The notes: a model not told the origin generated them from the letters alone. A stretch of DNA of 14,418 nt from Asaia bogorensis (GCA_945873675.1 CAMCEP010000041.1:1-14418); one strand, 5' to 3'; shown: positions 6,481 to 12,885, counted from the stretch's first letter. Made by a program: numbers and translations.

Positions 6481-6753
6481 TCAACCCCGCAGCCGCAAGC
6501 GCCTGGCAAAATGGCGCGCTCGCGCTGCCATACTGACCTCCATCGCTTCCAGCTTGGTCACCATATTGGGCCAGCGCCCCTCCACCCAAGCCCAGCGGCG
6601 CGCCGCCCAGATATGCTGATCGCGCAGCACGAAAACGCCAAAGGCAAGAAACACGAAGCCTTGCAGGAAGGGCAGCACCAAGCCAAGCACGCCAAGCGCC
6701 AGCATGGCCCAGCCAAAAATCTTGCGTGAGAAGGAAGGGCGCAGAATGACCAT
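6481..6753 (-). CDS. Small membrane protein, DUF454/PGPGW-like
   Basis: The 90-residue product begins with a basic N-terminus (MVILRPSFSRK) and has a hydrophobic hairpin at about 12-44, LGVLGLVLPFLQGFVFLAFG, split by a Pro/Gln-Gly turn. An aromatic/basic stretch follows (WAARRWAWVEGRWP) and then an amphipathic Arg-rich C-terminus. The 'LGxLGLVLPxLQGxxFLxxGxxxL' pattern resembles YbaN (DUF454) or PGPGW small membrane proteins; the exact family is uncertain. It is the first gene of the minus-strand run, 44 bases ahead of the DUF423 gene, and is divergent from the binding-fold gene at 6852. No convincing Shine-Dalgarno precedes the ATG at 6751-6753. The overlapping longer frame at 6446-6886 looks like shadow sequence. 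Function is unknown. Confidence 0.65.
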   Translation of the reverse strand: MVILRPSFSRKIFGWAMLALGVLGLVLPFLQGFVFLAFGVFVLRDQHIWAARRWAWVEGRWPNMVTKLEAMEVSMAARARHFARRLRLRG

Positions 6754-6792
6754 GCCCGGCAGATGGTTGTGCTGCCGCTACGGAACAAGGCA

Positions 6793-6823
6793 GGGCTTGC
6801 CCATTCCGCCCGGCTTTGCCCAT
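6793..6823. repeat. Two short dyads in direct repeat upstream of the binding-fold gene
   Basis: GGGCTTGCCCAT (6793-6804) and CGGCTTTGCCCAT (6811-6823) are near copies 18-19 bases apart. Each is itself a small dyad (GGGC-TT-GCCC and GGC-TTT-GCC). They lie in the gap between the divergent genes at 6753 and 6852, so they could be a tandem operator; chance is also possible in GC-rich DNA. Confidence 0.3.
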
Positions 6824-6851
6824 GGTGGCGCCCAGTATGGGGGGCAGGGCC

Positions 6852-7754
6852 ATGGATCCGCTGACGCTTGTTGTTGTTTCGCGCAATTATTTCAACCTGC
6901 CGGCCTGGATCGGCCTGCATGCCGGGCTTTTCGCGGCGGAAGGGATTGCGCTGCAGATTGACCACATTGAAGGCATTGAGGAGGTGAACGAGCGCATCCG
7001 CGATGGCCGTGCTCAGCTTGCCTATGGCGTCACCGAACATGTCATTCTGGATGCGGAAGCGGGTGGGCATCAGGCGATCATTGGCGGCAATGTGAATCGC
7101 TTGCCGTTTTCCTTCATCGCCCGGCCGGGCTTGACGCGGCTTGAAGATTTGCGCGGCAAGAAAATCGGCGTCTCGTCGCTGCGCGCCGGCAGTTCTTCGC
7201 TGATCATGCGGCTTCTGGCGGCGCGCGGGCTGCATTGGCCGGGCGATTATGAATTGGTGCCCTGCGGGCCAATCCTGGCGCGCTGGGACATGCTGCGCCA
7301 AGGCGAAATTGATGCGGGGTTGCAGGGCGCGCCGCTCAATCACATTGCGCTTGATCTTGGTTTCGTATCGCTCTGTGAACCGCGCGAAGAAGTGCCCGAT
7401 TTCCAATTCACCAGCCTGGATGTGGATTTGCGCTGGGCGCGCGCCAATCGCGACCTGCTGCTGCGCTTCCTGCGCGGTTTTCTGCGCGCGCATGAGAAAT
7501 TCTACACGGACCAGGCCTTCGCGCGCGATGTCGCGATGCGCGAAACCGGGATTGAAGCGCGCTACGCTGACCTCGCCTGGGCGGAATATACGCGCGATGC
7601 GATTTTCCCGCGTGATGCGGAAGCAAGTGCGGCCGGCGTACAGGCGCTGATTGAAACCAGCGCCCTGATCCGTGATTTGCCCGCACGCGCCCGCACAAGT
7701 GCTGAGGATTATATAGACCGAAGCTGGCTGGCCGAAGCGCGGGCATCACTCTGA
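6852..7754 (+). CDS. NMT1/THI5-like (NitT/TauT-type) periplasmic-binding-fold protein lacking a visible signal peptide
   Basis: The 300-residue protein starts straight in the first beta strand of a type-2 binding-protein fold (LTLVVVSRNYFNLPAWIGLHAG), then GLFAAEGI and a LAYGVTEHVI segment. The typical hinge motif LEDLRGKKIGVSSL lies at 98-110, and an MLRQGEIDAGLQG segment at 147-159. This is the pattern of ABC-type nitrate/sulfonate/thiamine-precursor binding proteins. Known relatives of the fold also include enzymes such as 4,5-dihydroxyphthalate decarboxylase and THI5-like HMP synthase. No signal peptide or lipobox is present at the chosen ATG (GGGGGCAGGGCC upstream) or at the in-frame starts at 6816 and 6837. 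No ABC permease or ATPase gene is adjacent. Its stop overlaps the start of the isomerase gene (TGATG), so a cytoplasmic, possibly enzymatic, role is plausible but unproven. Confidence 0.8.
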   Translation: MDPLTLVVVSRNYFNLPAWIGLHAGLFAAEGIALQIDHIEGIEEVNERIRDGRAQLAYGVTEHVILDAEAGGHQAIIGGNVNRLPFSFIARPGLTRLEDLRGKKIGVSSLRAGSSSLIMRLLAARGLHWPGDYELVPCGPILARWDMLRQGEIDAGLQGAPLNHIALDLGFVSLCEPREEVPDFQFTSLDVDLRWARANRDLLLRFLRGFLRAHEKFYTDQAFARDVAMRETGIEARYADLAWAEYTRDAIFPRDAEASAAGVQALIETSALIRDLPARARTSAEDYIDRSWLAEARASL

Positions 7755-8476
7755 TGATTGATTACGGCACGCGGGCGCGTATTGGGCTGATGGTGCCTTC
7801 CGGCAATGCGATATGCGAAGCCGAATTGCATGCCATGCTGCCGCCGGGTGTGGTGGCGCTTATTACCAGGCTGGAATTGCGCGGCAGTTCCGAAGCCGAA
7901 TTGTCCAAGATGCTCGATAGGCTTGAAGAAGCGGCGGGCTTGCTGGCCGATGCGCGGCCTCGCTTGATCGGCTTTCATTGCACGGCGGTGTCAACCTTTG
8001 CCCCCGAACGCGCGGGCGAAATTCCAGCCCGCATGACCAGGGCGACGGGGCTGCCTGCGGTAACAACGGCCGATGCCATTCTGGCAGCGCTTGAAGCCCT
8101 GGGCGCGAAACGCATCCTGCTGGTCACACCCTATATCGCTGCGGTGCATGAAAGGGAGATCGCCTTCCTGGCCGCCCATGGCTGCGCGGTGGTGGGCGGC
8201 GATATGATGGGTATCAATACCAATGCCGAAATGGCGCAAATCCCGCCTGAGGCCATTGCCGCCCAGGCGCGCGGGGCTGCAAGGGCCGCACCGGGGGCGG
8301 ATGCCTGCTTCATTTCCTGCACAGCAATCCGCTCCGCCGGCGTGATCGAGGCGCTGGAGACCGAGATCGGCATGCCGGTCATCACCAGCAATCAGGTCAT
8401 GGCCTGGCATGTGCTGCGCCGTCTTGGCCTTCAGGATCAGCCCAAGGGATTTGGCCGCCTTATGACGCTGGCGTGA
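7754..8476 (+). CDS. Maleate isomerase / arylmalonate decarboxylase-family enzyme (Asp/Glu racemase superfamily)
   Basis: The 240-residue product shows the family's opening (RIGLMVPSGNAICEAEL) and two half-barrel cysteine sites. C76 lies in IGFHCTAVS and C189 in CFISCTAIRS. The linker LLVTPYIAAVHE (Y127) and the end motif TSNQVMAWHVLRR are also typical. Maleate cis-trans isomerases and racemases use such a cysteine pair, whereas arylmalonate decarboxylase keeps only the second cysteine. Both being present favours isomerisation or racemisation. It is cytoplasmic. Translation is coupled to the binding-fold gene through a 1-base stop/start overlap and there is no Shine-Dalgarno of its own. The TRAP transporter genes follow 84 bases later, suggesting that it acts on the imported acid. 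The substrate is unknown. Confidence 0.88.
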   Translation: MIDYGTRARIGLMVPSGNAICEAELHAMLPPGVVALITRLELRGSSEAELSKMLDRLEEAAGLLADARPRLIGFHCTAVSTFAPERAGEIPARMTRATGLPAVTTADAILAALEALGAKRILLVTPYIAAVHEREIAFLAAHGCAVVGGDMMGINTNAEMAQIPPEAIAAQARGAARAAPGADACFISCTAIRSAGVIEALETEIGMPVITSNQVMAWHVLRRLGLQDQPKGFGRLMTLA

Positions 8477-8483
8477 AGGCGAT

Positions 8484-8511
8484 TTGCGTCAGGCGCAAGG
8501 CAGCCTATGCT
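8484..8511 (+). promoter_or_regulatory. Possible promoter of the TRAP operon
   Basis: TTGCGT (8484-8489) and TATGCT (8506-8511) are 16 bases apart, about 50 bases before the dctP-like start. The -35 overlaps an inverted repeat TTGCG-N5-CGCAA (8484-8498) that could bind a regulator. The TATGCT hexamer recurs before the TauD-family gene. Confidence 0.35.
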
Positions 8512-8547
8512 CATCAAGACAAGGCCCGCACTTGAGTGGGCAAAAGG

Positions 8548-8552
8548 GGAGG
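8548..8552 (+). promoter_or_regulatory. Shine-Dalgarno that fixes the DctP-like start
   Basis: GGAGG sits 8 bases before the ATG at 8561. It rejects the in-frame upstream codon at 8507, which lies inside the candidate -10 hexamer and would bury the twin-arginine signal 18 residues in. Confidence 0.75.
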
Positions 8553-8560
8553 AAGACCGC

Positions 8561-9556
8561 ATGACCCAATTCACCCGCCGCTCTCTCGGCGCTGGCGTAT
8601 TTGCCCTTGGGATGGCGCCCGCCATTCTTCGTGCGCAAGGCAAGACCGTGCTGCGCCTTGGCTGGACCAGCGGTGATGGCGCGCTTGACCCCTACGCAAC
8701 CGGCGCGCGGCTTTTCAAGCAAGCCTTGGAAAAGCGCGTGGGTGACCGCGTGGAGGTACAGCTTTTCCCGAACCGCGCCATTGGCGATGAACGCCCGCTG
8801 ATTGATGGCATGCGGCTTGGCACCGTGGATATGGGCATCATCACCAATGCGGTGATTGCGCAGATCGAACCAGCCTTTCAGGTAAATGACATGCCTTTCC
8901 TGTTTTCCAGCGAAGCACAAGGGCATCGCGTATTGGATGGCACAGTCGGCCAGGCGCTGCGCACGCGGCTTGAATCGCGCGGCGTTCTGGCGCTTGGGTT
9001 TATGGAAGGCGGCTTCCGCCACATGATCAATAATGTGCGCCCGATCGTGAAGCCAGAAGATTTGCGCGGCATCAAGTTCCGCGTGCTGCAAAGCCCGATC
9101 TATATTGAAATGTTCCGCAGCCTTGGCGGCAATGCCGTGCCCATGGCCTGGGGGGAGACCTTCACCGCCGTGCAACAGGGCGCGGTGGATGGGCTGGAAA
9201 TTCCACTCGGCATTGTGGATCAGAGCAAATATTATGAAGTGACAAAGTTCCTGTCCCTGACGGGGCATATCTATTCCATGATCGGCTGCCTGATTTCCAA
9301 GCGCAGCTTTGATCGCCTGCCGGCTGACCTCAAAACCGCTGTCACCGAAGCCGCCGCCGAAGCAACGCCCGCCCAGCGCGCGGCGAATGCGCAAGCAACC
9401 GCTGGCTTCCGCGACAGCCTGCAAAAGCATGGCATGCAGATCAATGAAGTGCCGGACAAGGCGGCCTTCCGCCGCGGCGTGCTGCCCATGTATGAAAATT
9501 TCCGTGGCCAGATTGGCGCCGATATCATTCGGGATGCGCTGGCCGCGGTGCAGTGA
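8561..9556 (+). CDS. dctP: TRAP transporter solute-binding protein, DctP family
   Basis: The 331-residue protein begins with a Tat-like signal (TRRSLGAG followed by a hydrophobic stretch ending near ILRAQG, about residue 26), so it should be periplasmic. The body follows the DctP plan: an early LFPNRAIGDERPLIDGMRLGT segment near 68-88, GFRHMINNVRPI with R153, and LRGIKFRVLQSP with R174, the arginine that normally salt-bridges the substrate carboxylate. Next come GGNAVPMAWGETFTAVQQGAVDG and a C-terminal helical end. It binds an organic acid and delivers it to the DctQM membrane complex. The usual DGQEN motif is DGLEI here (210-214), so the common Asn is replaced. The stop overlaps the dctQ GTG by 4 bases. 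The gene also follows the isomerase gene in the same direction. Confidence 0.95.
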   Translation: MTQFTRRSLGAGVFALGMAPAILRAQGKTVLRLGWTSGDGALDPYATGARLFKQALEKRVGDRVEVQLFPNRAIGDERPLIDGMRLGTVDMGIITNAVIAQIEPAFQVNDMPFLFSSEAQGHRVLDGTVGQALRTRLESRGVLALGFMEGGFRHMINNVRPIVKPEDLRGIKFRVLQSPIYIEMFRSLGGNAVPMAWGETFTAVQQGAVDGLEIPLGIVDQSKYYEVTKFLSLTGHIYSMIGCLISKRSFDRLPADLKTAVTEAAAEATPAQRAANAQATAGFRDSLQKHGMQINEVPDKAAFRRGVLPMYENFRGQIGADIIRDALAAVQ

Positions 9557-10050
9557 CCATTCTGGGCTTCATCGCCCGCATTCTGGCGGGGGCGACGCGC
9601 TATTCCATCGCGCTCGCCGCTGCCTTGATGCTCTCTGCCATTTTGTATCAGGTGGTGACACGCTACCTGCTGGGCGCAGCTTCTTCCTGGAGCGAGGAAT
9701 TCGCCGTGCTGATGTTTTCCTGGAGCGTGCTGGCTGGCCTCGCGCTTGGGGTGCATGAGGGTTTTCACGTACGCCTGAGCCTGCTGACGGATGCGCTACC
9801 GCTTGCAGGGCGCATCGCCGCGGAACGCGTCTTGGATTTCATCACGGCGGCGCTCGGTGTTTTTTTGGCCTGGTCCGGCTGGCGGTTTCTTGACATCACC
9901 AGCGGCTCTGTTTCCGCCGCCATGGGCTATCCGATCGAAATCCTGAATGCGCTGGCCCCGATTGCGGGGGCACTTATGGCGGTATTCGGGCTGGAACGCG
10001 CGCTCAGGCGTGGCGGCGCCCTGCCGGCAGATGAGGCCACCATAGAATGA
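9553..10050 (+). CDS. dctQ: TRAP transporter small permease, DctQ family
   Basis: The 165-residue protein has four predicted membrane helices (about 18-40, 52-70, 90-112 and 128-148). It carries the small-subunit signature: an RYLLGAASSWSEEF stretch near 37-50, then FSWSVLAGLALGVHEGFHVRL near 55-75. It forms the inner-membrane complex with DctM. The start is a GTG overlapping the binding-protein stop (GTGA), and its own stop overlaps the dctM ATG (ATGA). Synthesis of the three subunits is therefore probably coupled. No separate Shine-Dalgarno is visible for the GTG. Confidence 0.93.
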   Translation: MTILGFIARILAGATRYSIALAAALMLSAILYQVVTRYLLGAASSWSEEFAVLMFSWSVLAGLALGVHEGFHVRLSLLTDALPLAGRIAAERVLDFITAALGVFLAWSGWRFLDITSGSVSAAMGYPIEILNALAPIAGALMAVFGLERALRRGGALPADEATIE

Positions 10051-11327
10051 CCGCCATTGCCTGGTGCCTGACAGCCGGCTTCGGCGCCTTGGTCACGCTT
10101 GGCGTGCCCTTTGCCATTGCGATTGCGCTAGTCATTACCACGGCGCTGATCGTCGCCGATATCGAACCCGCCTTTCTGGCGCAATCCATCATCAGCGGGT
10201 CGCAGCAATTCAGCCTGCTCGCCATTCCATTGTTTATGCTGGCCGGGGAATTGATGTCAGCGGGTGGGCTTTCGCGCCGCCTGGTGGATTTCGCTTCCAC
10301 GCTGGTGCAGCATTTGCGCGGCGGGCTTGCCATGGTGACCGTGCTGGCAGCGCTGGTTTTTTCGGCAATCTCTGGCTCCGCCCCCGCAACCACGGCAGCG
10401 ATTGGCGCCATCATGATCCCGGCCATGGTGCAGGCTGGGTATGACAAGGGCTTCGCCGCTTCCATCGCAGTTTCCGCGGGTGTTTTGGGGCCGCTGATCC
10501 CGCCTTCCATCGCCTTCGTGATTTGGGGGATTGTCGCTGAACAATCCATTGGGCGGCTGTTTCTCTCAGGCATTGTGCCCGGCCTGCTGATTGCAGCGGG
10601 CTTGCTGGTGATTTGCTGGGTTCATGCCAAGCGCAATGATGTGCCACGCCTGCCGCGCGCGAGCGCTGCACAGATGGCGCGCGCTTTCGCCGATGGGCGC
10701 TGGGCGCTGGCATCGCCCTTGGTGGTATTGGGCGGCATTTACGGCGGTATTTTCACACCCACCGAAGCGGCGGCGGTTTCCTGCCTTTACGCCATCATCA
10801 TCGGCCTATTTGTCGAACGCAAACTTACCTTGCGCGCGCTGCCCGGCATTTTCGTGAGGGCGATGCGCACCAGCGCCATTGTCTGCACCATTATCGCGGT
10901 ATCGGCCGGCTTTGGCATTCTGGTGGCGCAGGAACAAATCGCCATCCGCTTCGCCGGCTGGATGGCGCAGACCATTGGCGAAAAATGGGCCGCGCTGGCC
11001 ACCTTGAATATCGCCTTTTTCCTTTTGGCGGCGGTGATGGACGAAATCGCCATCATGGTCATTCTGGGGCCGATGCTGATTGCCATTGCCAATCGCTTTG
11101 GCGTGGACCCGATCCATTTTGGCGCCATTATCGTGACCAATGTCTCCATCGGCATGGCCGCACCGCCGATCGGCTATTGCCTTTTCATCGGCATGGCGAT
11201 CAGCGGCTTGTCACTGGCGCGGATCAGCCGCGCCATTTGGCCGCAAATCCTGTGGATGCTGGTGGTGCTGTTCCTGACAACCTACGTGCCGAGCTTTGCC
11301 CTGATGTTCCAGCCCGCCGGGCGCTGA
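10047..11327 (+). CDS. dctM: TRAP transporter large permease, DctM family
   Basis: The 426-residue, highly hydrophobic protein has the length and motifs of the DctM transport subunit, an inner-membrane elevator-type carrier driven by an ion (usually Na+) gradient. Landmarks are SGSAPATTAAIG (109-120), GPLIPPSI (148-155), GGIYGGIFTPTEAAAV (229-244), LAAVMDEIAIMVILGP (327-342) and NVSIGMAAPPIG (365-376). The paired 'GP.IPPSI' and 'P.G' re-entrant hairpins of the two halves are present and nothing is truncated. The start overlaps dctQ. A GAGG about 11 bases upstream is a poorly spaced ribosome site, so coupling to dctQ is likely. The gene ends the operon; an inverted repeat lies 7 bases after the stop. 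Confidence 0.95.
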   Translation: MTAIAWCLTAGFGALVTLGVPFAIAIALVITTALIVADIEPAFLAQSIISGSQQFSLLAIPLFMLAGELMSAGGLSRRLVDFASTLVQHLRGGLAMVTVLAALVFSAISGSAPATTAAIGAIMIPAMVQAGYDKGFAASIAVSAGVLGPLIPPSIAFVIWGIVAEQSIGRLFLSGIVPGLLIAAGLLVICWVHAKRNDVPRLPRASAAQMARAFADGRWALASPLVVLGGIYGGIFTPTEAAAVSCLYAIIIGLFVERKLTLRALPGIFVRAMRTSAIVCTIIAVSAGFGILVAQEQIAIRFAGWMAQTIGEKWAALATLNIAFFLLAAVMDEIAIMVILGPMLIAIANRFGVDPIHFGAIIVTNVSIGMAAPPIGYCLFIGMAISGLSLARISRAIWPQILWMLVVLFLTTYVPSFALMFQPAGR

Positions 11328-11333
11328 GCCATA

Positions 11334-11357
11334 GGCGCGGGGCTTGCCATCCGCGCC
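11334..11357 (+). repeat. Inverted repeat after dctM / before the outer-membrane protein gene
   Basis: GGCGCGG (11334-11340) and CCGCGCC (11351-11357) are perfect 7-base arms around a 10-base loop. No T-run follows, so it is a weak candidate for a terminator of the TRAP operon. The loop holds TTGCCA, a possible -35 hexamer of the next gene, so it could also be an operator. Confidence 0.4.
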
Positions 11358-11371
11358 ATCCCCCGTAAAAA
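11344..11371 (+). promoter_or_regulatory. Possible promoter of the PagL-like gene
   Basis: TTGCCA (11344-11349) and TAAAAA (11366-11371), with a 16-base spacer, lie about 30 bases before the ATG at 11401. Both hexamers are imperfect. Confidence 0.25.
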
Positions 11372-11400
11372 CGCGCTCTCAAGCCGTTATGGATTTTTCA

Positions 11401-12063
11401 ATGAATTCCCCCAGAATTACTCTAAGGATCGCCCTGGTTGTAGCGGCCATCCTGAGTTTTGCCCCCGCTGCCTTCGCCCAGACCACGCCCGCGCCAGGGA
11501 TTTCCGTGGCCGACCGCGCAAGGGAATTGGCCGATGCACGGCCCTGGGCCGGCATGGTCTTCGCTGGATCCTCGGTGGCGGATGGCAAACTTCGCGATAT
11601 CATGGTCGCTCCTTGGACCGGTTCCTGGGGGGATGACACTTTGGCGGGCGGGGCCGCCAGCTATCGCCTGGCGCGCTTTTGGAAATATTTTATGCTGGAT
11701 GCGGAATTGGGCGGCGCCTATCGCTTTGGTGATACGGAAGGCGGGGAATTCTGGGCCGCTGCCTATCTCCGCTATGATGGCTTCCCCTGGACCAATTACG
11801 TCTACACTACCTTCGGCCTGTCCATGGGGCCAGATTACGTCACGCGCCTGCCACGCGTTGAACGCGGCACGGATGCGCTGCCTGAACCGAACCAATCACG
11901 CTTCCTGAATTTCTTTTCGCCCGAACTCACTTTCGCTCTGCCGGAACGGCCGCATCAGGAAATTGCCATTCGCTACATGCATCGCAGCGGCATTTTCGGG
12001 ACTTATAATGGCGTTTATGAGGGCGCGAATTCCCTGGTTGTCGGCTTCCGCACGCGCTTCTGA
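11401..12063 (+). CDS. PagL-like (acyloxyacyl hydrolase/lipid A deacylase-type) outer-membrane beta-barrel protein
   Basis: The 220-residue precursor has a clear Sec signal peptide (basic start, hydrophobic core at about 9-22, cleavage after AFA near residue 26). Alternating aromatic strands follow and the chain ends in ...VGFRTRF, with a C-terminal Phe as expected for a BAM-assembled barrel. Near the C-terminus, H194-x-S196 (RYMHRSGIFG) and E207 (VYEGANS) are spaced +2 and +13, close to the H/S/E triad of PagL lipid A 3-O-deacylase (+2 and +14). This suggests, without proving, deacylation of lipid A. The FFSPELTFALPERP stretch before it fits the penultimate strand. The ATG at 11401 is chosen over 11389 because it starts the signal peptide directly; ribosome sites are weak for both. 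It could instead be a non-enzymatic barrel. Confidence 0.62.
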   Translation: MNSPRITLRIALVVAAILSFAPAAFAQTTPAPGISVADRARELADARPWAGMVFAGSSVADGKLRDIMVAPWTGSWGDDTLAGGAASYRLARFWKYFMLDAELGGAYRFGDTEGGEFWAAAYLRYDGFPWTNYVYTTFGLSMGPDYVTRLPRVERGTDALPEPNQSRFLNFFSPELTFALPERPHQEIAIRYMHRSGIFGTYNGVYEGANSLVVGFRTRF

Positions 12064-12078
12064 GGTACGGGGAAGGTA

Positions 12079-12154
12079 TGGTGGGCGCACGTGGGATCGA
12101 ACCACGGACCTCCTGCGTGTCAAGCAGGCGCTCGTACCACTGAGCTATGCGCCC
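12079..12154 (-). tRNA. tRNA-Val (anticodon GAC), CCA encoded
   Basis: On the minus strand the cloverleaf is complete. The acceptor GGGCGCA/TGCGCCC is followed by discriminator A and an encoded CCA. The D arm is GCTC/GAGC with an 8-base loop. The anticodon stem CCTGC/GCAGG encloses the loop TTGACAC, so the anticodon is GAC. The variable loop is AGGTC, and the T arm CGTGG/CCACG carries TTCGATC. A GAC anticodon reads GUC and GUU valine codons. The 3' end lies 15 bases from the stop of the converging outer-membrane protein gene. The 5' end is 47 bases from the DsbA-family stop on the same strand. Confidence 0.97.
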
Positions 12155-12170
12155 TTACCGACGAAGCGTT

Positions 12171-12198
12171 CCATAAACGGCCGGCCCCGAGGGCGCAA
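12171..12198 (-). promoter_or_regulatory. Possible promoter of the tRNA-Val gene
   Basis: On the minus strand TTGCGC (12193-12198) and TTATGG (12171-12176), with a 16-base spacer, end about 17 bases before the mature tRNA. Both hexamers match poorly, so read-through from the DsbA-family gene is an alternative. Confidence 0.22.
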
Positions 12199-12201
12199 GC
12201 C

Positions 12202-12885
12202 TCAGCTGCCATCGCCCCCAGAGAAGTGGTATTGCTGCAGCGCCACATCCAGCAGCCTTTCCAGCACCTCGGGCTCCTGCGCGCCAGCGATGGCCTGTTG
12301 CCCGGCAATGATGAAGCAGGGCACGCCATTGATCCCCAGGCGATGCGCGCGGAGGTTTTCGGTATGCACCGCTTCAGCCTCCTCACCTGAATGGAGGAAG
12401 GCCAGCGCCGCATGAGCGTCAAGGCCGACACGCCCGGCCAAGGTGGCAAGCCGAACGGGATCGCCAATATCCACGCCTTCGGCGAAATAGGCGTAAAACA
12501 GCGCTTCCACCATCATTTCACCGAGGCCTTCCCGCACCGCATAACGCACCAGGCGATGCGCGTTGATGCTGGATGGCACGCGGCCCATCAGTTCAAAGCG
12601 AAAACCGATCCCCTCCGCTCGGCCAAGCTCTGTCAGCGCATTTTGCAGGCGCCGCGCGCGATCCTCACCGCCGAATTTCCGCGCAACGAACTCCGCGCGG
12701 GAAACGCCACCTGGCGGAATATCCGGGTTGAGCAAAAATGGCCGCCAGACCAGTTCCGGGATGATATCCGGCCTGGCCCGCAAGGCACGGCGTAACCGCC
12801 TGACACCCAGATAGCACCAGGGGCAAATCAGGTCGAAGGCGACTTCAATATCCAGCCGCGGCTGAAGGGGAGCGAGGATATTCAC
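12202..12885 (-). CDS. DsbA-family oxidoreductase (FrnE-like, 2-hydroxychromene-2-carboxylate isomerase/DsbA fold)
   Basis: The 227-residue protein has a thioredoxin fold with the redox motif CPWC at about residues 21-24 (FDLICPWCYLG). A helical insertion follows, then the cis-proline loop GINGVPCFIIAG near 184-195 and a final helix (EPEVLERLLDVAL). This arrangement is typical of the FrnE branch of DsbA-like proteins, which are cytoplasmic thiol-disulfide oxidoreductases. No signal peptide is present, supporting a cytosolic location. The extra Cys in GVPCF next to the cis-Pro is common in this branch. The first codon is a GTG (12883-12885), with TAGAAT and AAGGG immediately before it. This is unusually tight for a ribosome site, so the start is less certain than the family. 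Confidence 0.9.
   Translation of the reverse strand: MNILAPLQPRLDIEVAFDLICPWCYLGVRRLRRALRARPDIIPELVWRPFLLNPDIPPGGVSRAEFVARKFGGEDRARRLQNALTELGRAEGIGFRFELMGRVPSSINAHRLVRYAVREGLGEMMVEALFYAYFAEGVDIGDPVRLATLAGRVGLDAHAALAFLHSGEEAEAVHTENLRAHRLGINGVPCFIIAGQQAIAGAQEPEVLERLLDVALQQYHFSGGDGS

Noticed and set aside
6078..6509. N-terminal extension of the RlmM-like frame by 144 residues
   Set aside because: The extension covers the DUF423 gene in another frame and is low-complexity Gly/Ala/Arg; the ATGA overlap at 6074-6077 gives a natural start.
6558..7493. Minus-strand open frame of 311 codons
   Set aside because: It is antisense to the binding-fold gene and overlaps the small membrane protein gene in another frame; the translation is Arg/Gln/His-rich and featureless.
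8489..9430. Minus-strand open frame of 313 codons
   Set aside because: It lies antisense over the clearly real DctP-like gene, its translation has no domain character, and long antisense frames are expected in GC-rich coding DNA.
12079..12154. tRNA-Val as an integration site for a mobile element
   Set aside because: No integrase, direct repeat of the tRNA 3' end or compositional shift is seen on either side.
12155..12201. Hairpin GCCC-TCG-GGGC after the DsbA-family stop as a terminator
   Set aside because: The stem is only 4 bases and no T-run follows; it is indistinguishable from GC-rich background.
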